From Rugosimonospora acidiphila (GTDB taxonomy: Bacteria > Actinomycetota > Actinomycetes > Mycobacteriales > Micromonosporaceae): DNA of 64,000 nt. Positions 1 to 8,480 of this stretch are shown in pieces; within the stretch, counting starts at the first letter, position 1; each line of letters starts with the position of its first letter. Made by a program: the position numbers and the translations under genes. The notes below the pieces were generated by a model. It worked only from the letters and a program-made list of their open reading frames with translations, ran no database searches and was not told the origin of the DNA. The DNA lies in contig NZ_BAABJQ010000001.1 of assembly GCF_039543385.1 (NCBI RefSeq), forward strand, positions 526,858 through 590,857. Reading direction: 5' to 3'.

Positions 1-1
1 G

Positions 2-169
2 GTGCTGCGCGGGATGGCGGACGGGAAGAGCAACGCCGAGATTGGGCGGGACCTGTTTGTGTCCGAGGACACGGTCAAGACCCATGCCCGGCGGCTGTTC
101 CGCAAGCTCAACGCCCGGGACCGGGCACACGCCGTGGCGGCGGGATTCCGCACCGGTCTGGTCTCCTGA
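2..169 (+). CDS. LuxR-family regulator, C-terminal HTH (5' end outside window)
   Basis: Only the last 55 residues are present; the frame is open to the left edge. They form a GerE/LuxR-type helix-turn-helix: the stretch SNAEIGRDLFVSEDTVKTH is the usual scaffold helix plus recognition helix (VSEDTVKTHARRLFRKL), followed by the ARDRAHAVAAG tail seen in this family. The protein therefore binds DNA; whether the missing part is a response-regulator receiver or another domain cannot be seen. It converges on the DUF5319 gene, with 75 nt between the two stop codons. A LuxR-type gene beside guaB is common in actinomycetes. Confidence 0.85.
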   Translation: MLRGMADGKSNAEIGRDLFVSEDTVKTHARRLFRKLNARDRAHAVAAGFRTGLVS

Positions 170-244
170 CCAGTGCGGAATCCCGCCGCGAGCGGTGGCC
201 CGCCCTCGGTGCCGGTCGGGTGGTCGTCCCTGGGGCGGTGCCGG

Positions 245-643
245 CTACTCGTCGCCCTCGCTCAGGGTGTCGTGCACGCCGTCGGCGTAGCCCCGGGCGT
301 ATTCCCAGGTCACGTAGTGATCGGGATCCGGGTCATAGGCCGGCTCGTGCACCCGTGGTCGGCCCGAGTCCAGCAGGTGGCGGAGGTTTCCGCGCAGCAG
401 GTCCCAGTCGAAGTAGTGCGGCTCGTGACAGTCCTCGCATTCGATCACCAGACCGCGCACACCGACCGGGGTCAACAACGCCTGATAGATCTCCAGATCG
501 GCGAGATCCTCCAGGACGTCCTCCCGCTCGGTCGCGGTCAGCGCGTCCCCACTCTCCTCGGGCTCGCCGTCGTCCAGATCGGCCAGCTCGTTCGTGGGGT
601 CGGCGGGGTCGCCGGCGAAGGGATCGATCGGCTCGTCGTGCAC
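245..643 (-). CDS. DUF5319 family protein
   Basis: A 132-residue acidic protein that starts with MHDEPIDPF and matches the actinobacterial DUF5319 family. That family sits next to guaB and has no assigned function. The C-terminal half carries a C-x2-C pair (ECEDCHEPHYFDWD), which could bind a metal, and a conserved-looking YVTWEYARGYADG segment. No signal peptide or membrane segment is visible. The GTG start at 643 is chosen because it gives the family's typical N-terminus. It has a TANNNT box six nt upstream, so the mRNA may be leaderless, although GGAGG is also close. It is divergent from guaB. Confidence 0.85.
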   Translation of the reverse strand: MHDEPIDPFAGDPADPTNELADLDDGEPEESGDALTATEREDVLEDLADLEIYQALLTPVGVRGLVIECEDCHEPHYFDWDLLRGNLRHLLDSGRPRVHEPAYDPDPDHYVTWEYARGYADGVHDTLSEGDE

Positions 644-649
644 GCCTCC

Positions 650-655
650 ACGTTA
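650..655 (-). promoter_or_regulatory. -10 box of DUF5319 gene, leaderless type
   Basis: On the minus strand TAACGT (TANNNT) lies six nt before the GTG start at 643. Transcription would begin at or next to the start codon. No convincing -35 box was found. Confidence 0.4.
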
Positions 656-769
656 TCCCCGAACGCGGCGGGGCGCCGGCCCGCAACCCCGCTGGGGCGG
701 CCCGCCGTCGTGGCCGGCGCCGACGTGCTGGTGGGTACGATGTCAAGACGCAGCCGAGGGGACTACAAA

Positions 770-2275
770 GTGAATCTTCAACCCGCCGATGATCTCGCCG
801 CGAACGCCATTCCACTGGGACTGACGTTCGATGACGTGCTCCTGCTTCCGGTTGAGTCCGACGTCCGGCCGGGCGACGCGACCACGCGCACCCGGTTGAC
901 CCGGGGCGTTGAGCTGGCCGTTCCCCTGGTGTCCAGCGCGATGGACACCGTGACCGAGGCCCGGATGGCGATCGCCATGGCCCGTAACGGCGGGATCGGC
1001 GTGCTGCACCGCAACCTGTCGGTGGAGGACCAGGCTCAGCAGGTCGACCTGGTCAAGCGCTCCGAGGCGGGCATGATCACGAATCCGGTCACCTGCTCGC
1101 CCGACGACACGGTCCGCGACGTCGACGCGCTGTGTGGCCGGTTCCGGATCTCCGGGGTGCCGGTCACCGGGCCGGACGGGGCCCTCGTCGGCATCGTGAC
1201 CAACCGCGACATGCGCTTCGTCGCCGACAAGTCCGCGCTGGTGCGCGACGTCATGACCAAGATGCCGCTGGTCACCGCCCCGGTCGGGGTGAGCAAGGCG
1301 GACGCGCTGGGGCTGCTGCGCCAGCACAAGATCGAGAAGCTTCCGCTGGTAGACGAGTCGGGCCGGCTGCGCGGTCTGATCACCGTCAAGGACTTCGCGA
1401 AGAGTGAGCAGTTCCCGGACGCCACCAAGGACGAGGCCGGCCGGCTGCGGGTGGCCGCCGCCATCGGCGTGGGCGAGGATGCCTACAAGCGGGCCGGTGT
1501 GCTCATCGACGCCGGGGTGGACGTGGTGGTTGTCGACGTCGCGCACGGCCACAGCCGGGCGCTGCTGGAGATGATCGCCCGCCTGAAGCGGGAGACCAAG
1601 GTCGAAATCGTCGGTGGCAACACCGCCACCTACGAGGGCGCGAAGGCCATCGCCGAGGCGGGCGCGGACGCGGTCAAGGTCGGCGTCGGACCCGGCTCCA
1701 TCTGCACCACCCGGGTCGTCGCCGGGGTAGGTGTTCCCCAGATCACCGCGATCATGGACGCGGCCCGCGCCTGCCGGCCGCTGGGCGTACCCGTGATCGG
1801 CGACGGCGGCATGCAGTACTCGGGCGACATCGCCAAGGCGATCGTGGCCGGTGCCGACACCGTGATGCTGGGCAGCCTGCTGGCCGGCTGCGAGGAGAGC
1901 CCGGGCGAGCTGATCTTTATCAACGGCAAGCAGTACAAGTCCTACCGCGGGATGGGCTCGCTGGGCGCCATGCAGGCCCGGGGCGGGGCGAAGTCGTACT
2001 CGAAGGACCGGTACTTCCAGGACGACGTGCTCTCCGACGACAAGCTGATCCCGGAGGGCATCGAGGGCCAGGTGCCCTATCGTGGCCCGCTCTCCGCGGT
2101 GGCTCACCAACTCGTCGGCGGCCTGCGCCAGGCGATGTTCTACACCGGCGCGGCCAGCATCTCTTCGATGCACGAGCGCGGGCGTCTGATCCGGATCACC
2201 CCGGCGGGGCTCAAGGAGAGCCACCCGCACGACATCCAGATGACCGTCGAAGCGCCGAACTACCACTCCCGCTGA
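770..2275 (+). CDS. guaB: IMP dehydrogenase
   Basis: Cytosolic enzyme that oxidises IMP to XMP with NAD+, the committed step of GMP synthesis. The 501-residue product has the full IMPDH architecture: N-terminal barrel start (LGLTFDDVLLLP), a CBS-domain pair around residues 105-225, and the catalytic loop GPGSICTTRVVAG with the nucleophile Cys near residue 312. It also has the IMP-binding DGG and the GYEGQ-like flap sequence. The GTG at 770 is preferred over the in-frame ATG at 740 because GAGGGG lies nine nt upstream of it and the family's N-terminus fits. A TACGAT box at 736-741 may be the promoter -10. guaB3 follows after 27 nt, so the two are probably co-transcribed. Confidence 0.97.
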   Translation: MNLQPADDLAANAIPLGLTFDDVLLLPVESDVRPGDATTRTRLTRGVELAVPLVSSAMDTVTEARMAIAMARNGGIGVLHRNLSVEDQAQQVDLVKRSEAGMITNPVTCSPDDTVRDVDALCGRFRISGVPVTGPDGALVGIVTNRDMRFVADKSALVRDVMTKMPLVTAPVGVSKADALGLLRQHKIEKLPLVDESGRLRGLITVKDFAKSEQFPDATKDEAGRLRVAAAIGVGEDAYKRAGVLIDAGVDVVVVDVAHGHSRALLEMIARLKRETKVEIVGGNTATYEGAKAIAEAGADAVKVGVGPGSICTTRVVAGVGVPQITAIMDAARACRPLGVPVIGDGGMQYSGDIAKAIVAGADTVMLGSLLAGCEESPGELIFINGKQYKSYRGMGSLGAMQARGGAKSYSKDRYFQDDVLSDDKLIPEGIEGQVPYRGPLSAVAHQLVGGLRQAMFYTGAASISSMHERGRLIRITPAGLKESHPHDIQMTVEAPNYHSR

Positions 2276-2302
2276 ACACCCCCCGACCCCCGGAGCTGTC
2301 CC

Positions 2303-3421
2303 GTGCGTGACGTTGTTGAGATCGGGCTGGGCAAGACCGCCCAGCGCGGGTACCACCTGGATGACATCGCCGTCGTGCCCACCCGCCGCACCCGCGACGT
2401 GGACGACGTGTCCACCGCGTGGCAGCTCGACGCGTACCAGTTCAAGATCCCGTGCGTGGCGCACCCGTCGGACGCCACCATGAGCCCGGCGAGCGCGGCC
2501 GCCCTCGGCAAACTGGGCGGCCTGGGCGTGCTCAACGTCGAGGGGCTGTGGACCCGGTACGAGGACCCCGCCAAGATCCTCAAGGAGCTGTCCACGCTCG
2601 ACGAGGAGGCCCCGGCGACCCGGCGCCTGCAGGAGGTGTACGCCGAGCCGATCCGCCCGGAGCTGATCGCCGACCGGGTACGCGCGATCCGGGAGGCGGG
2701 CGTCACCGTCGCCGTCCGGGTCTCCCCGCAGCACACCCTGGCGCTGGCGCCGGTGATTCTGGACGCGGGCGTGGACATCCTGGTGATCCAGGGCACCCTG
2801 GTCTCGGCCGAGCACGTGTCAGTGGTGGACGAGCCGCTGAACCTCAAGGAGTTCATCGCCGACCTGGACCTGCCGGTCATCGTCGGCGGCTGCACCAACT
2901 ACCAGACCGCGCTGCACCTGATGCGCACCGGCGCGGCCGGGGTCATCGTGGGCATCGGCGCGGACGAGTGGTCGACGACCGACACCGTGCTGGGCATCCG
3001 GGTGCCGATGGCGACCGCCATCGCGGACGCGGCCGCGGCTCGGCGCGACTACCTGGACGAGACCGGCGGCCGGTACGTGCACCTGATCGCCGACGGTGAC
3101 CTGCAGACCTCCGGCGACATCGCGAAGGCGCTGGGCTGCGGCGCGGACGCGGTGATGCTGGGCGAGCCGCTGTCGGTCTGCACCGAGGCGCCCGCGGGCG
3201 GCGCGTGGTGGCACTCGGCGGCGAGCCACCCGAGCCTGCCGCGCGGCGCGTTCGGCCCGTCCGGATCGTCGCAGGCCTCGATGGAGCGCCTGCTGTTCGG
3301 TCCCTCGGACGACCCGGACGGCGGCCTGAACCTGTTCGGCGGCCTGCGCCGCGCGATGGCCAAGTGTGGCTACCGCGACCTCAAGGAGTTCCAGAAGGTC
3401 GGTCTGGTCATCGACCGCTGA
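2303..3421 (+). CDS. guaB3: GuaB3 family IMP dehydrogenase-related protein
   Basis: A 372-residue IMPDH/GMP-reductase-like TIM barrel without CBS domains, typical of the actinobacterial GuaB3 group found directly after guaB. It opens with DVVEIGLGKTAQRGYHLDD and keeps the barrel phosphate-binding elements (VGIGADEW, DGDLQTSGDIAKALGCGADAVMLG). The catalytic Cys loop of true IMPDH is not obvious, so its reaction is unclear; the family has been described as IMPDH-like or GMP-reductase-like. The GTG start has CGGAG seven nt upstream. A strong GC hairpin at 3465-3490 closes the guaB-guaB3 unit. Confidence 0.93.
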   Translation: MRDVVEIGLGKTAQRGYHLDDIAVVPTRRTRDVDDVSTAWQLDAYQFKIPCVAHPSDATMSPASAAALGKLGGLGVLNVEGLWTRYEDPAKILKELSTLDEEAPATRRLQEVYAEPIRPELIADRVRAIREAGVTVAVRVSPQHTLALAPVILDAGVDILVIQGTLVSAEHVSVVDEPLNLKEFIADLDLPVIVGGCTNYQTALHLMRTGAAGVIVGIGADEWSTTDTVLGIRVPMATAIADAAAARRDYLDETGGRYVHLIADGDLQTSGDIAKALGCGADAVMLGEPLSVCTEAPAGGAWWHSAASHPSLPRGAFGPSGSSQASMERLLFGPSDDPDGGLNLFGGLRRAMAKCGYRDLKEFQKVGLVIDR

Positions 3422-3464
3422 ACCTTCCCGGTGGCCCATCGGGCGCCGGCCGACATCGGGTGTC

Positions 3465-3490
3465 GGGGGAGCGCGCGGCTGCGCTCTCCC
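3465..3490 (+). terminator. Hairpin after guaB3
   Basis: GGGGGAGCGC, six-nt loop, GCGCTCTCCC: a ten-pair stem including one G-U pair, 44 nt after the guaB3 stop. There is no U-tract, which is usual in high-GC actinomycetes. Confidence 0.6.
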
Positions 3491-3518
3491 GAACGCGCGG
3501 CGGCCCCGGGAACCGGCG

Positions 3519-3547
3519 TTGACTGGGCTCCCGCGGGGGCTTACGTT
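3519..3547 (+). promoter_or_regulatory. Sigma70-type promoter of the choD-like gene
   Basis: TTGACT (3519-3524), a 17-nt spacer and TACGTT (3542-3547) make a near-consensus actinobacterial housekeeping promoter. Transcription would start near 3554, leaving a short leader that holds the perfect AAGGAGGT at 3561-3568. Confidence 0.6.
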
Positions 3548-3572
3548 ACCGGCAGGTAACAAGGAGGTCGCA

Positions 3573-5273
3573 ATGGCCGACTACGACGTCGTGGTGATCG
3601 GGTCCGGGTTCGGCGGCAGCGTGGCCGCGCTGCGCCTGGCCGAGAAGGGATACCGGGTCGCCGTGCTGGAGGCGGGCCGGCGCTTCGTCGACGACGAGTT
3701 CCCGGAGACCTCCTGGGACGCCAAGCGGTTCCTCTGGGCGCCCGCGCTGCGCTGCTTCGGCATCCAGCGGATGAGCCTGCTGCGCAACGTACTGGTGCTC
3801 TCCGGTGCCGGGGTCGGCGGCGGCTCGCTGGTCTACGCGAACACCCTGTACCGGCCGCTCGCGCCGTTCTACGCCGATCCACAGTGGAGCGCCATCACCG
3901 ACTGGTCCGACGAGCTGGCACCCTGGTACGACCAGGCGGAGCGGATGCTCGGGGTGAACACCTACGCCCGGGACACCTCGGCCGATCAGGCGATGCGACG
4001 GGTCGCCGAGCGGATGGGCGTCGGGGACACCTACCACCCGACCCCGGTCGGCGTCTACTTTGGACAGTCCGGAGTGGACCCGTACTTCGGCGGGGCCGGC
4101 CCGACCCGCGACGGCTGCGTGCACTGCGGCGCGTGCATGACCGGCTGCCGGCACAACGCCAAGAACACGCTGGTGAAGAACTACCTCCACCTGGCGGAGC
4201 GGCTGGGCGTCGAGGTCCATCCGTTGACCACCGTCACCGACGTGCGCCCGGACGGCGCCGGGTACCGGATCGCCACGCGCCGCACCGGCGGCCGGAAGCG
4301 ATCGACGATCAGCGCGGAGCAGGTGGTCTTCGCCGCCGGCGCGTTGGGCACCCAGCGGCTGCTGCACCGGATGAAGGTCACCGGCGCGCTGCCCGGGCTC
4401 TCCGCTCGGCTCGGCGCGCTGACCCGCACCAATTCGGAGTCCATCCTCGGCGCCTCGGCGCGCTCCACCGGCACCGACTACACCGACGGGGTGGCGATCA
4501 CCAGCTCGTTCCACCCGGACGAGCACACGCATGTGGAGCCGGTCCGGTACGGGCGGGGCTCCGGCGCCATGGGCCTGTTGCAGACCGTACTGGTCGACGG
4601 GGACTCCTGGCGTCCGCTGCGCTGGTGGGCGAGCTTCCTGCGCCATCCCGGCACCAACCTGCGGATGATGTCCCCGCGCAGGTGGTCCGAGCGCACCGTG
4701 ATCGCGCTGGTGATGCAGTCGCTGGACAACTCCCTCACCGTCCACTATGGACGAAATTGGTACGGCCGGCGCCGGCTGACCAGCGTCCAGGGGCACGGTG
4801 CCCCCAACCCCCGCTGGATCCCGGCCGGCAATGAGGCGGTCCGGCTGCTCGCCGACGAGATCGGTGGGGTGGCCGGGGGCTCCTGGCCGGACGTGTTCAA
4901 CATGCCGGTCACCGCGCACATCCTGGGCGGGGCGGTCATCGGCTCGTCCGCCGACACCGGGGTCGTCGACCCGTACCACCGGGTCTTCGGCCACCCCGGC
5001 CTGCACGTGGTGGACGGCGCGGCGGTCTGCGCGAACCTCGGCGTCAACCCGTCGCTGACCATCACGGCCCAGGCCGAGCGGGCGATGTCGCTGTGGCCCA
5101 ACCGGGGCGACGCCGACCCGCGCCCCGCGCCGGGCCAGGGGTACCGCCGGCTGGACCCGGTGCCGCCCGCGCACCCGGCCGTACCGGACGGCGCCCCGGC
5201 CGCCCTGCACCCGGCGCCGCCCGTGAGCCTGCCCACGCCCGTGAGCCTGCCCACGCCCACCGTCCGGGACTGA
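3573..5273 (+). CDS. choD: GMC-family FAD oxidoreductase, cholesterol-oxidase-like
   Basis: A 566-residue flavoprotein. The N-terminal Rossmann motif GSGFGGSVAALRLAEKG binds FAD, GGGSLVYANTLY and the C-terminal GMC block (VDGAAVCANLGVNPSLTITA) are clear, and the segment VTAHILGGAVIG belongs to the same fold. Residues 182-192 form C-x2-C-x2-C-x3-C (CVHCGACMTGC), a ferredoxin-like cysteine cluster that could hold an iron-sulfur centre. Synteny with guaB-guaB3 matches the mycobacterial gene called choD. Its true substrate is uncertain and sterol oxidation is not proven for all members. The ATG at 3573 has a perfect AAGGAGGT. The C-terminus ends in a duplicated VSLPTP unit. Confidence 0.88.
   Translation: MADYDVVVIGSGFGGSVAALRLAEKGYRVAVLEAGRRFVDDEFPETSWDAKRFLWAPALRCFGIQRMSLLRNVLVLSGAGVGGGSLVYANTLYRPLAPFYADPQWSAITDWSDELAPWYDQAERMLGVNTYARDTSADQAMRRVAERMGVGDTYHPTPVGVYFGQSGVDPYFGGAGPTRDGCVHCGACMTGCRHNAKNTLVKNYLHLAERLGVEVHPLTTVTDVRPDGAGYRIATRRTGGRKRSTISAEQVVFAAGALGTQRLLHRMKVTGALPGLSARLGALTRTNSESILGASARSTGTDYTDGVAITSSFHPDEHTHVEPVRYGRGSGAMGLLQTVLVDGDSWRPLRWWASFLRHPGTNLRMMSPRRWSERTVIALVMQSLDNSLTVHYGRNWYGRRRLTSVQGHGAPNPRWIPAGNEAVRLLADEIGGVAGGSWPDVFNMPVTAHILGGAVIGSSADTGVVDPYHRVFGHPGLHVVDGAAVCANLGVNPSLTITAQAERAMSLWPNRGDADPRPAPGQGYRRLDPVPPAHPAVPDGAPAALHPAPPVSLPTPVSLPTPTVRD
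5223..5258 (+). repeat. Two exact 18-bp tandem copies at the end of the choD-like gene
   Basis: GTGAGCCTGCCCACGCCC occurs twice in a row and in frame, encoding a doubled VSLPTP unit in a proline-rich tail outside the catalytic domain. Confidence 0.9.
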
Positions 5274-5280
5274 CCGCTCG

Positions 5281-5967
5281 CTATCGCCGGCCGCGTACCC
5301 GCCTGATTCGGCGCGCGTAGAGCGCCCGCCCGACGGTGTGCCACAGCAGCCGGGCCGGCGTGGGCATCGCTCCGAGCACGTCGCCGCGTTCCACCGGGTC
5401 GGCCTCCTCCAGGATCGCTCCGAGGAAGCTGAGTAGCAGGCTCTTTGGCGTGGCGGCCAGGAAGTGATCGCCCATGGCGCCCCACTCCCGCCTGGTCAGG
5501 TGCCGCTCGGCGAGCGGAAGCAGGTGGGTCTCCTCGTCGTCGAGGTGCTCGATCAGCGCTTCCCGGTGCTCGCCCAGCGCCGCCACGAGGCGCTGCCGGG
5601 GGCTCCGGCCGGCCGACCCCTGCCACTCCGGCAGCGCGAGCATCACCCGGTCGAGGCTCTCGGCGACCCGTACGTGCTGCGCCTCCATCCGTACCACGAC
5701 GTCGGATTCCAGGTCGGCGCGGGCGAGCAGGGGCGGCCAGATCAGCTCGTCCTCGCCGTGATGGTGATTGTGCAGTCCGAGCCGGTACCAGCGCAGGTGC
5801 GTGGCGAGGACGCCGGCGCGGACGGTGTCGCCGTCCGGTACCGCGCCGATGAGCGAGGCGAGCAGCAAAGATTCGCGCCGGAACGCGCGATGCACGATCA
5901 CCATGTCGTGCGTGTCCGGTCGGTCGGTGGTCGGGTCGGCGGTCGGGTCGGCGGTAGGTGTGGTCAC
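5281..5967 (-). CDS. Hemerythrin-like (HHE) domain protein
   Basis: A 228-residue protein with a hemerythrin HHE fold. The histidine pattern H21 (DTHDMVIVHRAF), LHNHHHGEDELIWP, EAQHVRVAESLD, LIEHLDDEETHLLPL supplies the ligands expected for a di-iron site. Proteins of this type sense or store oxygen, iron or nitric oxide; the exact role here is unknown. The GTG start at 5967 has AGGAGAT five nt upstream. It follows the cupin gene by 26 nt on the same strand and is probably in one operon with it, under the divergent LysR gene. Residues 3-17 contain a short repeated ADPT unit. Confidence 0.85.
   Translation of the reverse strand: MTTPTADPTADPTTDRPDTHDMVIVHRAFRRESLLLASLIGAVPDGDTVRAGVLATHLRWYRLGLHNHHHGEDELIWPPLLARADLESDVVVRMEAQHVRVAESLDRVMLALPEWQGSAGRSPRQRLVAALGEHREALIEHLDDEETHLLPLAERHLTRREWGAMGDHFLAATPKSLLLSFLGAILEEADPVERGDVLGAMPTPARLLWHTVGRALYARRIRRVRGRR
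5929..5952 (-). repeat. Two 12-bp tandem copies at start of hemerythrin gene
   Basis: GGTCGGGTCGGC is repeated exactly, encoding a doubled ADPT in the disordered N-terminal tail. A third degenerate copy flanks it. Confidence 0.75.
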
Positions 5968-5993
5968 GACGGATCTCCTTTCCGGATCGGGCG

Positions 5994-6518
5994 TCAGCCG
6001 GCCGTGCGGGCGTCCCGCCACGCGGAACGGCCGGAGACGGAGCTGCTGGGCACGGAGCCGCCGGTGAAATGGGTGTCGAAGCGGTCCTGCAGTCCCAGCA
6101 GGGTCTGTGCCGGCTCGGTGCCCGCGCGCAGGCGGACCACGTGGCGGAAGTAGTCGAACCGTTCGACGCCGGGAGTGAGCACGATCAGCGCGTCGGCGGC
6201 CGAATCCCGGTGCGCCCCGAACGCGTGGGTCATGCCGGGCGGCGCGACCAGCAGGTCGCCCTCGTTCGCGGTGACCACCTCGTCGCCTAGCAGGACGTCG
6301 AGCCGGCCGTCGAGGATGAAGAACAGCTCCCAGGACGCGTTGTGCCGGTGGGGCACGGCGCCGTCGGCACCGCGGCCGAGGGTGATCCGGTGGCTGCTCA
6401 GCGCCCCCCGGGTGGCGCTGCTGTCGGCCAGCAGCGTGTGTCCGATGGATTCGAGGTGCTCGGCCTCGCCGGCGCGGACCAGGACCGGCCGGTACTGATC
6501 GTCGACGATCGCTGACAT
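5994..6518 (-). CDS. Cupin domain protein
   Basis: A 174-residue single-domain cupin. Motif 1 is seen as PHRHNASWELFFILDG and motif 2 as GDLLVAPPGMTHAFGAH, giving the His/Glu residues that usually bind one metal ion. Its substrate is not identifiable from sequence. Members of this type include small dioxygenases, isomerases and sensor proteins. The ATG at 6518 has AAGGAGT upstream. The hemerythrin gene follows closely, and the LysR gene 6622-7506 is divergent with a perfect palindrome between, so this gene is the likely LysR target. Confidence 0.85.
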   Translation of the reverse strand: MSAIVDDQYRPVLVRAGEAEHLESIGHTLLADSSATRGALSSHRITLGRGADGAVPHRHNASWELFFILDGRLDVLLGDEVVTANEGDLLVAPPGMTHAFGAHRDSAADALIVLTPGVERFDYFRHVVRLRAGTEPAQTLLGLQDRFDTHFTGGSVPSSSVSGRSAWRDARTAG

Positions 6519-6580
6519 CGCGGAACTCCTTAGCGTTCGTGGGTTCGCGCTTCACTCTCGGCGCCGGCCGTCAATCGGTC

Positions 6581-6598
6581 CAACGGATAGATCCGTTG
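6581..6598. promoter_or_regulatory. Perfect palindrome between cupin and LysR genes (candidate operator)
   Basis: CAACGGAT, AG, ATCCGTTG: eight-base arms with a two-base centre, lying 24 bases before the LysR start and 63 bases before the cupin start. LysR regulators bind such dyads in divergent intergenic regions, so autoregulation plus control of the cupin-hemerythrin operon is inferred. Confidence 0.65.
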
Positions 6599-6621
6599 AT
6601 CATCAGTGATAGACTCGATTC

Positions 6622-7506
6622 ATGGAGCTCCGCCAGCTCGCGCACTTCGTCGCGGTCGCCGAGGAGCGGCACTTCACCCGCGCCGCGGCCCGCGTGCACG
6701 TGGTGCAGTCCAGCCTGAGCTCCTCGATCGGCGCGCTGGAGCGGGAGCTGGGGGAGGCGCTGTTCGTCCGGGACAACCGCCGCGTGGCGCTGACCCAGGC
6801 CGGCCGGGCGCTGCTGCCCGCCGCCCGGCGAGCGCTGGCGGCGGCCGAGGATGGCCGCGACGCCGTCGCCGGGGTGCGTGGCGTGCTGCGCGGCGAGCTA
6901 CTCGTGGGCGCCATCCAGACCTTCGGCGTCGTGGACCTCGCGGCGTTGCTGGGCCGGTTCCGCCGGGCCCATCCCGGTGTCACCATCCGGCTGCGCCACG
7001 CCGCGGCCCCCGCCCTCGCGCGGGCGGTCGTCGATGCGGAGCTGGACGTCGCCTTCGTGGACGGCCCGATCGATCGGTCGAGCCTCACCCGGATCGACCT
7101 GGGCAACGACGACCTGGTGCTCGCGGTGCCCGGCGACGATCCGCTCGCCGGCCGCGCCACCGTGCGGCTGGACGACCCGGCGCTGCGCGAGCGCGTCTTT
7201 GTCGAGTACCGCGAGGACTCCGCGCTGCGCGCCCAGATCGACGCGGCCTGCGCGGCGGCCGGCCTCGCCCGGCGGATCGGCGCCGAGGTGCAGAACATGC
7301 AGTACCTGGTGGAGTTCGTCGAGCAGGGGCTCGGCGTGGCGGTACTCCCGCCGGCGGCCGTGCGCGCCGTCCCTCGGGTACGGGCGGTCCCGATCGCCCC
7401 GCCGCTGCGCCGGGATCTCTGCGCGGTGGTCGCCGTGGGACGCCCACCCAGCGGCGCCACCGCCGCGCTGCTCGAACTGCTGGCGGCCGGGCCGCCTACC
7501 CGCTGA
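6622..7506 (+). CDS. LysR-family transcriptional regulator
   Basis: A 294-residue LysR protein. Residues 1-60 hold the winged HTH (MELRQLAHFVAVAEERHF, then ARVHVVQSSLSSSIGALERELG). Residues about 90-290 are the substrate-binding effector domain (GELLVGAIQTFGVVDLAALL). It is divergent from the cupin-hemerythrin operon with a perfect dyad between, the classic LysR arrangement. The effector is unknown. Its last 11 bases overlap the end of the convergent DUF72 gene. Confidence 0.92.
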   Translation: MELRQLAHFVAVAEERHFTRAAARVHVVQSSLSSSIGALERELGEALFVRDNRRVALTQAGRALLPAARRALAAAEDGRDAVAGVRGVLRGELLVGAIQTFGVVDLAALLGRFRRAHPGVTIRLRHAAAPALARAVVDAELDVAFVDGPIDRSSLTRIDLGNDDLVLAVPGDDPLAGRATVRLDDPALRERVFVEYREDSALRAQIDAACAAAGLARRIGAEVQNMQYLVEFVEQGLGVAVLPPAAVRAVPRVRAVPIAPPLRRDLCAVVAVGRPPSGATAALLELLAAGPPTR

Positions 7507-8365
7507 GCAGATCGACCAGCGTCGCGGCGTTGCGCTGCGCGTAGTCGGAGTAGCAGTTGTTCATGAGCACGTGGGTCTGTGTCGCCTGCTCGGCGAGCTT
7601 CGAAAGCCTCGGCGCCCACGACCGCAGTTCCTCGTCGGAGTAGTCGTAGCCGAACTTTTCGTAGATGTCCCGGCTGGTCCAGTTGTCGCTGTGCCCGTGG
7701 AAGCGGACCACCGCCAGGTCGCTGGTGGCCGACAGCACCGGCGGTATGGACGACTTGTGCCCCTGCGGCATGTCCACCGCGACGAACGGAAGCTCGTGCC
7801 TGCGCAGAAAGTCCAGCGTCTCCTGCTGGTTGTCGCCGTGGAACCAGCTCTCGTGGCGCAGTTCGATGGCCACCCGCAGCGGGCTGCATCGCCGGGCCAC
7901 CTCCACCAGGTAGTCCTTGTGCGAGCGGCGAATGGTGAACCAGGGCGGGAACTGGAACAACAGGACACCGAGCTTGCCGGCCTCGGCCAGCGGATCGAGC
8001 GCGCTCAGGAACCGGGTCCACACGTCCTCGTACGCCTGTGGGGACAGATCGTCCGGGTAGATGTTTTTCTTGTCGGTCTCCGGGCGCAGGTCCTTGTAGA
8101 GCTTGTTCGGCTGGGTGGGGTGGCCGGTGAGCAGGCTGAACGCCTTGACGTTGAACAGGAAGTTCGCCGGGGTCCGGGCCGCCCACAGGCCGACCGTGTT
8201 CTCGGCCGGTGGGGAGTAGTAGGTCGAGTCGACCTCCACGAGCGGGAACTGCTTCGCGTAGTGCGCCAGCCGCTTCTCGGGGGTGTCGGCGGTCTGCGGG
8301 TACCAACCGGAGGCGAGCAGCGTCTTGTCCGTCCAGGAGGCGGTACCGACCAGAATCTTGCCCAC
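7496..8365 (-). CDS. DUF72 (YecE-like) family protein
   Basis: A 289-residue TIM-barrel protein of the DUF72/YecE family, recognised from the N-terminal GTASWTDKTLLASGWYP, the central FLFNVKAFSLLTGHP and PLRVAIELRHESWF, and the C-terminal YVLMNNCYSDYAQRNA-like segment (here HVLMNNCYSDYAQRNA). No enzymatic activity is firmly established for the family. It ends inside the tail of the convergent LysR gene. There is no clear Shine-Dalgarno upstream of the ATG at 8365. Confidence 0.88.
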   Translation of the reverse strand: MGKILVGTASWTDKTLLASGWYPQTADTPEKRLAHYAKQFPLVEVDSTYYSPPAENTVGLWAARTPANFLFNVKAFSLLTGHPTQPNKLYKDLRPETDKKNIYPDDLSPQAYEDVWTRFLSALDPLAEAGKLGVLLFQFPPWFTIRRSHKDYLVEVARRCSPLRVAIELRHESWFHGDNQQETLDFLRRHELPFVAVDMPQGHKSSIPPVLSATSDLAVVRFHGHSDNWTSRDIYEKFGYDYSDEELRSWAPRLSKLAEQATQTHVLMNNCYSDYAQRNAATLVDLLSG

Positions 8366-8480
8366 GATCCCAGTTCACCACCGATGGGAGGCCGTCACCA
8401 CTCGGTGAGCCGGATCACGTCGAGACCTCCGGCACGGCCGGGGCGCCGCGCCGACCCGACGGTCGCCGGAGGGGCCCCGG

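Noticed and set aside
743..2815. Very long minus-strand open frame (690 codons) opposite guaB and guaB3
   Set aside because: It is the antisense shadow of high-GC codons; the product has no recognisable domain, while the plus strand encodes two complete, conserved enzymes.
5281..6555. A 424-codon frame joining hemerythrin and the cupin region
   Set aside because: The cupin is complete in a different frame and the hemerythrin gene has its own GTG with AGGAGAT at 5967.
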